Under the pieces are notes generated by a model. The model made no database searches and was not told the origin of the DNA. It saw nothing but the letters and a program-made list of their open reading frames with translations. From Patagioenas fasciata (taxonomy: Eukaryota > Chordata > Aves > Columbiformes > Columbidae), in assembly GCF_037038585.1 (NCBI RefSeq), contig NC_092541.1:7550945-7614944 (forward strand): a stretch of 64,000 bases of DNA, read 5' to 3'. A program made the position numbers and the translations under genes. Numbering within the stretch: position 1 is the first letter of the stretch; each line of letters begins with the position of its first letter. Below, piece after piece: positions 39,880 to 51,455 of this stretch.

Positions 39880-42800
39880 GCCCCACGAGCCCGATAGGGC
39901 CCGAGCAAACCCGACAGGGCCTGACGGAGCCCGACAGGGCGCGAGCAAACCCGACAGGGCACGCTGGAGCCCGACAGAGCCCGAGCAAACCCGACAGGGC
40001 CCGACAAGGCCCGACAGGGCCCGAGCAAACCTGACATGACCTGACAAAGCCTGACAGGGCCCGACGGAGCCCGACAGGGCTTGAGCAAACCCGAAAGAGC
40101 CCGACGGAGCCTGACAGGGCTCGATGGAGCCCGACAGGGCCCGAGGAAACCCGACAGGGCCTGATTGAACCCGATAGGGCCCGAGCAAACCCGACAGGGC
40201 CTGATGGAGCCTGACAGAGCCCAGGCAAACCCGACAGGGCACGCTGGAGCCCGACAGAGCCCGAGCAAACCCGACAGGGCCCGACAAGGCCCGACAGGGC
40301 CCGAGCAAACCTGACAGGACCTGACAAAGCCTGACAGGGTCCGATGGAGCCCGACAGGGCCCGACAAAACCCGACAGGGCCCGAGGAAATCCGACAGGGC
40401 CCGACGGAGCCTGACAGGGCCCGAGCAAACCCGACAGGGCCCGACAGAGGCCGACAGGACCCGAGCAAACCCGACAGGGCCCGAGCAAACCCGACAGGGT
40501 TCGACAAAGCATGACAGGGCTCGATGGATCCCGACAGGGCCCGAGGAAACCCGACAGGGCCCGACGGAGCCTGACAGGGCCCGAGCAAACCCGACAGGGC
40601 TCGACGGAGCCTTACAGGGCCCGAGCAAACCCGACAGGGCCCGAGCAAACCTGACAAAGCTCGACGGAGCTTGACAGGGCACGAGCAAACCCGACAGGGC
40701 CCGAGCAAACCTGACAGGGCACGAAGTAGCCCGACAGGGCCCGAGCAAACCCGACAGGGCCCAACGGATCCCGACAGGGCCTGAGCAAACCTGACAGGGC
40801 CCGACGGAGCCCGACAGGACGCGGGCAAACCCGACAGGGCCCGAGCAAACCCGACAGGGCCTGACAAGGCCCGACGGGGCCTGAGCAAACCCAACAGGAC
40901 CCGACAAAGCCTGACAGGGTCCGATGGAGCCCGACAGGGCCCGAGCAAACCCGACAGGGCTCGATGGAGCCCGACAGGGCCCGAGGAAACCCGACAGGGC
41001 GCGACGGAGCCTGACAGGGCCCGAGCAAACCCGACAGGGCTCGACGGAGCCCGACAGGGCCTGAGGAAACCAGACAGCGCCCGACGGAGCCCGACAGGGC
41101 CCTAGCAAACCCGACAAGGCCTGAGCAAACCCGACAGGGCCCGACGGAGCCCGACAGGGCCTGAGGAAACCAGACAGGGCCCGACGGAGCCCGACAGGGC
41201 CCTAGCAAACCCGACAGGGCTTGACAAAGCCTGACAGGGCCCGAGCAAACCCGACAGGGCCCGAGCAAACCCGACAGGGCCCGACGGAGCCCGACAGGGC
41301 CCGAGCAAACCCGTAAGGGCCCGACGGAGCCTGACAGGGCTCGATGGAGCCCGACAGGGCCCGAGGAAACCCGACAGGGCCCGACGGAGCCCGATAGGGC
41401 CCGAGGAAACCCGACAGGACCCGATGGAGCCCGACAGGGCTCGAGCAAACCCGACAGGGCCTGAGCAAATCCGACAGGGCCCGACGGAGCCCGACAGGGC
41501 CCGAGCAAACCCGAAAGGGCCCGACAGAGCCTGACAGTGCTCGATGGAGCCCGACAGGGCCCGAGGAAACCCGACAGGGCCCCACGGAGCCCGATAGGGC
41601 CCGGGCAAACCCGACAGGGCACGCTGGAGCCCGACAGAGCCCGAGCAAACCCGACATGGCCCGACAAGGCCCGACACGGCCCGAGCAAACCTGACAGGAC
41701 CTGACAAAGCCTGACAGAGGCCGACGGAGCCCGACAGGGCTTGAGCAAACCCGAAAGAGCCCGACGGAGCCTGACAGGGCTCGATAGAGTCCGACAGGGC
41801 CCAAGGAAACCCGACAGGGCCCGAGCAAACCCGAGAGGGCCCGACGGAACCCGAGAGGGCCCGAGGGAATCCGACAGGGCCCGACGGAGTCTGACAGGGC
41901 CCAAGCAAACCTGACAGGGCCTGACGGAGCCCGACAGGGGTCGAGCAAACCCGATAGGGCCTGACGGAGCCTGACAGGGCCCGAGCAAACCTGACAGGGC
42001 CCGAGAGAACCTGACAGGGCCCGACGGAGCCCGACAGGGCGCGAGCAAACCCGACAGGGGCTGACAAGGCCCGACAGGGCCTGAGCAAACCCGACAGGAC
42101 CCGACAAAGCCTGATAGGGTCCGATGGAGCCCGACAGGGCCCGAGGTAACCCGACAGGGCGCGACGGAGTTTGACAGGGCCCGAGCAAACCCGACAGGGT
42201 TCGACGGAGCCCGACAGGGCCCGAGCAAACCCGACAGGGTCCGACGAAGCCTGACAGGGCTTCAGCAAACCCGACAGGGCCCGAGCAAACCCGACAGGGC
42301 CCGACGGAGCCCGACAGGGCCCGAGGAAACCAGACAGGGCCCGACAGAGCCCTACAGGGCCCGAGCAAACCCGACAGGGCCTGATGGAGCCCGACAGGGT
42401 CCGGGCAAACCCGATAGGGCACGCTGGAGCCCGACAGAGCCCGAGCAAACCCAACAGGGCCCGACAAGGCCCGACAGGGCCCGAGCAAACCTGACAGGGC
42501 CCGACGGAACCCGAGAGGGCCCGAGGAAATCCGACAGGGCCTGACGGAGCCTGACAGGGCCCGAGCAAACCCGACAGGGCCCGACAGAGCCCGACAGGAC
42601 CCGAGCAAACCCGACAGGGCCCGAGCAAACCCGACAGGGTTCGACAAAGCCTGACAGGGCTCGATGGAGCCCGACAGGGCCCGAGGAAACCCGACAGGGC
42701 CCGACGGAGCCTGACAGGGCCCGAGCAAACCCGACAGGGCTCGACGGAGCCTTACAGGGCCCGAGCAAACCCGACAGGGCCCGAGCAAACCCGACAGGGC

Positions 42801-43358
42801 CCGAGCAAACCCTACAGGGTTCGACAAAGCCTGACAGGGCTTGATGGAGCCCGACAGGGCCCGAGGAAACCCGACAGGGCCCGACGGAGCCTGACAAGGC
42901 CCGAGCAAACCCGACAGGGCTCGACGGAGCCCGATAGGGCCCGAGCAAACCCGACAGGACCCGACAAAGCCTGACAGGGCTCGATGGAGCCCGACAGGGC
43001 CCAAGGAAACCCGACAGGGCCCGATGGAGCCCGATAGGGCCCGAGCAAACCCGACAGGGCCTGACGGAGCCCGACAGGGCCCGAGCAAACCTGAAAGGGC
43101 CCGACGAAGCCTGACAGGGCTCGATGGAGCCCGACAGGGCCCGAGGAAACCCGACAGGGCCCGACGGAGCCCGACAGGGCCCGAGCAAACCCGACAGGGC
43201 CCGACGGAGCCCGACAGGGCTCGAACAAACCCGACAGGGCCTGAGCAAATCCGACAGGGCCCGACGGAGCCCGACAGGGCCCGAGCAAACCCGAAAGGGC
43301 CCGACGGAGCCTGACAGGGCTCGATGGAGCCCGACAGGGCCCGAGGAAACCCGACAAG
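39880..43358 (+). repeat. HOR unit U10, beta type (3,479 bp)
   Basis: Adjacent copy of U9 with identical length and the same late-block join at about 42760-42813. Only scattered base differences are seen, for example CATGACCTGAC near 40034 in place of CACGACCTGAC. Markers M3 and M2 are absent. Confidence 0.87.
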
Positions 43359-45697
43359 GCCCCACGAGCCCGATAGGGCCCGAGCAAACCCGACAGGGCC
43401 TGACGGAGCCCGACAGGGCGCGAGCAAACCCGACAGGGCACGCTGGAGCCCGACAGAGCCCGAGCAAACCCGACAGGGCCCGACAAGGCCCGACAGGGCC
43501 CGAGCAAACCTGACACGACCTGACAAAGCCTGACAGGGCCCGACGGAGCCCGACAGGGCTTGAGCAAACCCGAAAGAGCCCGACGGAGCCTGACAGGGCT
43601 CGATGGAGCCCGACAGGGCCCGAGGAAACCCGACAGGGCCTGATTGAACCCGATAGGGCCCGAGCAAACCCGACAGGGCCTGATGGAGCCTGACAGAGCC
43701 CAGGCAAACCCGACAGGGCACGCTGGAGCCTGACAGAGCCCGAGCAAACCCGACAGGGCCCGACAAGGCCCGACAGGGCCCGATCAAACCTGACAGGACC
43801 TGACAAAGCCTGACAGGGTCCGATGGAGCCCGACAGGGCCCGACAAAACCCGACAGGGCCCGAGGAAATCCGACAGGGCCCGACGGAGCCTGACAGGGCC
43901 CGAGCAAACCCGACAGGGCCCGACAGAGGCCGACAGGACCCGAGCAAACCCGACAGGGCCCGAGCAAACCCGACAGGGTTCGACAAAGCATGACAGGGCT
44001 CGATGAATCCCGACAGGGCCCGAGCAAACCCGACAGGGCTCGACGGAGCCTTACAGGGCCCGAGCAAACCCGACAGGGCCCGAGCAAACCTGACAAAGCT
44101 CGACGGAGCTTGACAGGGCCCGAGCAAACCCGACAGGGCCCGAGCAAACCTGACAGGGCACGAAGTAGCCCGACAGGGCCCGAGCAAACCCGACAGGGCC
44201 CAACGGATCCCGACAGGGCCTGAGCAAACCTGACAGGGCCCGACGGAGCCCGACAGGACGCGGGCAAACCCGACAGGGCCCGAGCAAACCCGACAGGGCC
44301 TGACAAGGCCCGACGGGGCCTGAGCAAACCCAACAGGACCCGACAAAGCCTGACAGGGTCTGATGGAGCCCGACAGGGCCCGAGCAAACCCGACAGGGCT
44401 CGATGGAGCCCGACAGGGCCCGAGGAAACCCGACAGGGCGCGACGGAGCCTGACAGGGCCCGAGCAAACCCGACAGGGCTCGACGGAGCCCGACAGGGCC
44501 TGAGGAAACCAGACAGCGCCCGACGGAGCCCGACAGGGCCCTAGCAAACCCGACAGGGCCTGAGCAAACCCGACAGGGCCCGACGGAGCCCGACAGGGCC
44601 TGAGGAAACCCGACAGGGCCCGACGGAGCCCGACAGGGCCTGAGGAAACCAGACAGGGCCCGACGGAGCCCGACAGGGCCCTAGCAAACCCGACAGGGCT
44701 TGACAAAGCCTGACAGGGCCCGAGCAAACCCGACAGGGCCCGAGCAAACCCGACAGGGCCCGACGGAGCCCGACAGGGCCCGAGCAAACCCGTAAGGGCC
44801 CGACGGAGCCTGACAGGGCTCGATGGAGCCCGACAGGGCCCGAGGAAACCCGACAGGGCCCGACGGAGCCCGATAGGGCCCGAGGAAACCCGACAGGACC
44901 CGATGGAGCCCGACAGGGCTCGAGCAAACCCGACAGGGCCTGAGCAAATCCGACAGGGCCCGACGGAGCCCGACAGGGCCCGAGCAAACCCGAAAGGGCC
45001 CGACAGAGCCTGACAGTGCTCGATGGAGCCCGACAGGGCCCGAGGAAACCCGACAGGGCCCCACGGAGCCCGATAGGGCCCGGGCAAACCCGACAGGGCA
45101 CGCTGGAGCCCGACAGAGCCCGAGCAAACCCGACATGGCCCGACAAGGCCCGACACGGCCCGAGGAAACCTGACAGGACCTGACAAAGCCTGACAGGGGC
45201 CGACGGAGCCCGACAGGGCTTGAGCAAACCCGAAAGAGCCCGACGGAGCCTGACAGGGCTCGATAGAGTCCGACAGGGCCCAAGGAAACCCGACAGGGCC
45301 CGAGCAAACCCGAGAGGGCCCGACGGAACCCGAGAGGGCCCGAGGGAATCCGACAGGGCCCGACGGAGTCTGACAGGGCCCAAGCAAACCTGACAGGGCC
45401 TGACGGAGCCCGACAGGGCCCGAGCAAACCTGAAAGGGCCCGACGAAGCCTGACAGGGCTCGATGGAGCCCGACAGGGCCCGAGGAAACCCGACAGGGCC
45501 CGACGGAGCCCGACAGGGCCCGAGCAAACCCGACAGGGCCCGATGGAGCCCGACAGGGCTCGAACAAACCCGACAGGGCCTGAGCAAATCCGACAGGGCC
45601 CGACGGAGCCCGACAGGGCCCGAGCAAACCCGAAAGGGCCCGACGGAGCCTGACAGGGCTCGATGGAGCCCGACAGGGCCCGAGGAAACCCGACAAG
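43359..45697 (+). repeat. HOR unit U11, gamma type (2,339 bp)
   Basis: Shortest class. It follows the full HOR through part of the early block, then at about 45397-45420 jumps to sequence upstream of the next M1, dropping roughly 3.4 kb. The join lies in CCTGACGGAGCCCGACAGGG, present on both sides. A 40-bp dimer is added at about 44601-44640 compared with U13. GATCAAACC near 43782 is shared with U13. Confidence 0.86.
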
Positions 45698-48600
45698 GCC
45701 CCACGAGCCCGATAGGGCCCGAGCAAACCCGACAGGGCCTGACGGAGCCCGACAGGGCGCGAGCAAACCCGACAGGGCACGCTGGAGCCCGACAGAGCCC
45801 GAGCAAACCCGACAGGGCCCGACAAGGCCCGACAGGGCCCGAGCAAACCTGACACGACCTGACAAAGCCTGACAGGGCCCGACGGAGCCCGACAGGGCTT
45901 GAGCAAACCCGAGAGAGCCCGACGGAGCCTGACAGGGCTCGATGGAGCCCGACAGGGCCCGAGGAAACCCGACAGGGCCTGATTGAACCCGATAGGGCCC
46001 GAGCAAACCCGACAGGGCCTGATGGAGCCTGACAGAGCCCAGGCAAACCCGACAGGGCACGCTGGAGCCCGACAGAGCCCGAGCAAACCCGACAGGGCCC
46101 GACAAGGCCCGACAGGGCCCGAGCAAACCTGACAGGACCTGACAAAGCCTGACAGGGTCCGATGGAGCCCGACAGGGCCCGACAAAACCCGACAGGGCCC
46201 GAGGAAATCCGACAGGGCCCGACGGAGCCTGACAGGGCCCGAGCAAACCCGACAGGGCCCGACAGAGGCCGACAGGACCCGAGCAAACCCGACAGGGCCC
46301 GAGCAAACCCGACAGGGTTCGACAAAGCATGACAGGGCTCGATGGATCCCGACAGGGCCCGAGGAAACCCGACAGGGCCCGACGGAGCCTGACAGGGCCC
46401 GAGCAAACCCGACAGGGCTCGACGGAGCCTTACAGGGCCCGAGCAAACCCGACAGGGCCCGAGCAAACCTGACAAAGCTCGACGGAGCTTGACAGGGCCC
46501 GAGCAAACCCGACAGGGCCCGAGCAAACCTGACAGGGCACGAAGTAGCCCGACAGGGCCCGAGCAAACCCGACAGGGCCCAACGGATCCCGACAGGGCCT
46601 GAGCAAACCTGACAGGGCCCGACGGAGCCCGACAGGACGCGGGCAAACCCGACAGGGCCCGAGCAAACCCGACAGGGCCTGACAAGGCCCGACGGGGCCT
46701 GAGCAAACCCAACAGGACCCGACAAAGCCTGACAGGGTCCGATGGAGCCCGACAGGGCCCGAGCAAACCCGACAGGGCTCGATGGAGCCCGACAGGGCCC
46801 GAGGAAACCCGACAGGGCGCGACGGAGCCTGACAGGGCCCGAGCAAACCCGACAGGGCTCGACGGAGCCCGACAGGGCCTGAGGAAACCAGACAGCGCCC
46901 GACGGAGCCCGACAGGGCCCTAGCAAACCCGACAGGGCCTGAGCAAACCCGACAGGGCCCGACGGAGCCCGACAGGGCCTGAGGAAACCAGACAGGGCCC
47001 GACGGAGCCCGACAGGGCCCTAGCAAACCCGACAGGGCTTGACAAAGCCTGACAGGGCCCGAGCAAACCCGACAGGGCCCGAGCAAACCCGACGTTGCCC
47101 GACGGAGCCCGACAGGGCCCGAGCAAACCCGTAAGGGCCCGACGGAGCCTGACAGGGCTCGATGGAGCCCGACAGGGCCCGAGGAAACCCGACAGGGCCC
47201 GACGGAGCCCGATAGGGCCCGAGGAAACCCGACAGGACCCGATGGAGCCCGACAGGGCTCGAGCAAACCCGACAGGGCCTGAGCAAATCCGACAGGGCCC
47301 GACGGAGCCCGACAGGGCCCGAGCAAACCCGAAAGGGCCCGACAGAGCCTGACAGTGCTCGATGGAGCCCGACAGGGCCCGAGGAAACCCGACAGGGCCC
47401 CACGGAGCCCGATAGGGCCCGGGCAAACCCGACAGGGCACGCTGGAGCCCGACAGAGCCCGAGCAAACCCGACATGGCCCGACAAGGCCCGACACGGCCC
47501 GAGAAAACCTGACAGGACCTGACAAAGCCTGACAGGGGCCGACGGAGCCCGACAGGGCTTGAGCAAACCCGAAAGAGCCCGACGGAGCCTGACAGGGCTC
47601 GATAGAGTCCGACAGGGCCCAAGGAAACCCGACAGGGCCCGAGCAAACCCGAGAGGGCCCGACAGAACCCGAGAGGGCCCGAGGGAATCCGAAAGGGCCC
47701 GACGGAGCCTGACAGGGCCCAAGCAAACCTGACAGGGCCTGACGGAGCCCGACAGGGGTCGAGCAAACCCGATAGGGCCTGACGGAGCCTGACAGGGCCC
47801 GAGCAAACCTGACAGGGCCCGAGAGAACCTGACAGGGCCCGACGGAGCCCGACAGGGCGCGAGCAAACCCGACAGGGGCTGACAAGGCCCGACAGGGCCT
47901 GAGCAAACCCGACAGGACCCGACAAAGCCTGATAGGGTCCGATGGAGCCCGACAGGGCCCGAGGTAAACCGACAGGGCGCGACGGAGTTTGACAGGGCCC
48001 GAGCAAACCCGACAGGGTTCGACGGAGCCCGACAGGGCCCGAGCAAACCCGACAGGGTCCGACGAAGCCTGACAGGGCTTCAGCAAACCCGACAGGGCCC
48101 GAGCAAACCCGACAGGGCCCGACGGAGCCCGACAGGGCCCGAGGAAACCAGACAGGGCCCGACAGAGCCCTACAGGGCCCGAGCAAACCCGACAGGGCCT
48201 GATGGAGCCCGACAGGGTCCGGGCAAACCCGATAGGGCACGCTGGAGCCCAACAGAGCCCGAGCAAACCCAACAGGGCCCGACAAGGCCCGACAGGGCCC
48301 GAGCAAACCTGACAGGGCCCGACGGAACCCGAGAGGGCCCGACGGAACCCGAGAGGGCCCGAGGAAATCCGACAGGGCCTGACGGAGCCTGACAGGGCCC
48401 GAGCAAACCCGACAGGGCCCGACAGAGCCCGACAGGACCCGAGCCAACCCGACAGGGCCCGAGCAAACCCGACAGGGTTCGACAAAGCCTGACAGGGCTC
48501 GATGGAGCCCGACAGGGCCCGAGGAAACCCGACAGGGCCTGACGGAGCCTGACAGGGCCCGAGCAAACCCGACAGGGCTCGACGGAGCCTTACAGGGCCC

Positions 48601-49196
48601 GAGCAAACCCGACAGGGCCCGAGCAAACCCGACAGGGCCCGAGCAAACCCTACAGGGTTCGACAAAGCCTGACAGGGCTTGATGGAGCCCGACAGGGCCC
48701 GAGGAAACCCGACAGGGCCCGACGGAGCCTGACAAGGCCCGAGCAAACCCGACAGGGCTCGACGGAGCCCGATAGGGCCCGAGCAAACCCGACAGGACCC
48801 GACAAAGCCTGACAGGGCTCGATGGAGCCCGACAGGGCCCAAGGAAACCCGACAGGGCCCGATGGAGCCCGATAGGGCCCGAGCAAACCCGACAGGGCCT
48901 GACGGAGCCCGACAGGGCCCGAGCAAACCTGAAAGGGCCCGACGAAGCCTGACAGGGCTCGATGGAGCCCGACAGGGCCCGAGGAAACCCGACAGGGCCC
49001 GACGGAGCCCGACAGGGCCCGAGCAAACCCGACAGGGCCCGATGGAGCTCGACAGGGCTCGAACAAACCCGACAGGGCCTGAGCAAATCCGACAGGGCCC
49101 GACGGAGCCCGACAGGGCCCGAGCAAACCCGAAAGGGCCCGACGGAGCCTGACAGGGCTCGATGGAGCCCGACAGGGCCCGAGGAAACCCGACAAG
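45698..49196 (+). repeat. HOR unit U12, beta type (3,499 bp)
   Basis: Beta form with its late-block join at about 48597-48650. It carries GACGTTGCCC at 47092, found otherwise only in U14 (52850), and the GTAAACCGAC transversion at 47963. The unit recurs as the first part of U14 at a spacing of 5,758 bp. Confidence 0.86.
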
Positions 49197-51455
49197 GCCC
49201 CACGAGCCCGATAGGGCCCGAGCAAACCCGACAGGGCCTGACGGAGCCCGACAGGGCGCGAGCAAACCCGACAGGGCACGCTGGAGCCCGACAGAGCCCG
49301 AGCAAACCCGACAGGGCCCGACAAGGCCCGACAGGGCCCGAGCAAACCTGACACGACCTGACAAAGCCTGACAGGGCCCGACGGAGCCTGACAGGGCTCG
49401 ATGGAGCCCGACAGGGCCCGAGGAAACCCGACAGGGCCTGATTGAACCCGATAGGGCCCGAGCAAACCCGACAGGGCCTGATGGAGCCTGACAGAGCCCA
49501 GGCAAACCCGACAGGGCACGCTGGAGCCTGACAGAGCCCGAGCAAACCCGACAGGGCCCGACAAGGCCCGACAGGGCCCGATCAAACCTGACAGGACCTG
49601 ACAAAGCCTGACAGGGTCCGATGGAGCCCGACAGGGCCCGACAAAACCCGACAGGGCCCGAGGAAATCCGACAGGGCCCGACGGAGCCTGACAGGGCCCG
49701 AGCAAACCCGACAGGGCCCGACAGAGGCCGACAGGACCCGAGCAAACCCGACAGGGCCCGAGCAAACCCGACAGGGTTCGACAAAGCATGACAGGGCTCG
49801 ATGGATCCCGACAGGGCCCGAGCAAACCCGACAGGGCTCGACGGAGCCTTACAGGGCCCGAGCAAACCCGACAGGGCCCGAGCAAACCTGACAAAGCTCG
49901 ACGGAGCTTGACAGGGCCCGAGCAAACCCGACAGGGCCCGAGCAAACCTGACAGGGCACGAAGTAGCCCGACAGGGCCCGAGCAAACCCGACAGGGCCCA
50001 ACGGATCCCGACAGGGCCTGAGCAAACCTGACAGGGCCCGACGGAGCCCGACAGGACGCGGGCAAACCCGACAGGGCCCGAGCAAACCCGACAGGGCCTG
50101 ACAAGGCCCGACGGGGCCTGAGCAAACCCAACAGGACCCGACAAAGCCTGACAGGGTCTGATGGAGCCCGACAGGGCCCGAGCAAACCCGACAGGGCTCG
50201 ATGGAGCCCGACAGGGCCCGAGGAAACCCGACAGGGCGCGACGGAGCCTGACAGGGCCCGAGCAAACCCGACAGGGCTCGACGGAGCCCGACAGGGCCTG
50301 AGGAAACCAGACAGCGCCCGACGGAGCCCGACAGGGCCCTAGCAAACCCGACAGGGCCTGAGCAAACCCGACAGGGCCCGACGGAGCCCGACAGGGCCTG
50401 AGGAAACCAGACAGGGCCCGACGGAGCCCGACAGGGCCCTAGCAAACCCGACAGGGCTTGACAAAGCCTGACAGGGCCCGAGCAAACCCGACAGGGCCCG
50501 AGCAAACCCGACAGGGCCCGACGGAGCCCGACAGGGCCCGAGCAAACCCGTAAGGGCCCGACGGAGCCTGACAGGGCTCGATGGAGCCCGACAGGGCCCG
50601 AGGAAACCCGACAGGGCCCGACGGAGCCCGATAGGGCCCGAGGAAACCCGACAGGACCCGATGGAGCCCGACAGGGCTCGAGCAAACCCGACAGGGCCTG
50701 AGCAAATCCGACAGGGCCCGACGGAGCCCGACAGGGCCCGAGCAAACCCGAAAGGGCCCGACAGAGCCTGACAGTGCTCGATGGAGCCCGACAGGGCCCG
50801 AGGAAACCCGACAGGGCCCCACGGAGCCCGATAGGGCCCGGGCAAACCCGACAGGGCACGCTGGAGCCCGACAGAGCCCGAGCAAACCCGACATGGCCCG
50901 ACAAGGCCCGACACGGCCCGAGCAAACCTGACAGGACCTGACAAAGCCTGACAGGGGCCGACGGAGCCCGACAGGGCTTGAGCAAACCCGAAAGAGCCCG
51001 ACGGAGCCTGACAGGGCTCGATAGAGTCCGACAGGGCCCAAGGAAACCCGACAGGGCCCGAGCAAACCCGAGAGGGCCCGACGGAACCCGAGAGGGCCCG
51101 AGGGAATCCGACAGGGCCCGACGGAGTCTGACAGGGCCCAAGCAAACCTGACAGGGCCTGACGGAGCCCGACAGGGCCCGAGCAAACCTGAAAGGGCCCG
51201 ACGAAGCCTGACAGGGCTCGATGGAGCCCGACAGGGCCCGAGGAAACCCGACAGGGCCCGACGGAGCCCGACAGGGCCCGAGCAAACCCGACAGGGCCCG
51301 ATGGAGCCCGACAGGGCTCGAACAAACCCGACAGGGCCTGAGCAAATCCGACAGGGCCCGACGGAGCCCGACAGGGCCCGAGCAAACCCGAAAGGGCCCG
51401 ACGGAGCCTGACAGGGCTCGATGGAGCCCGACAGGGCCCGAGGAAACCCGACAAG
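49197..51455 (+). repeat. HOR unit U13, gamma type (2,259 bp)
   Basis: Second gamma unit with the same join as U11 (about 51155-51178). It is shorter because a 40-bp dimer is deleted near 49377 and the extra dimer of U11 is absent. With U12 it forms the second half of a 5.8-kb tandem pattern. Confidence 0.86.
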
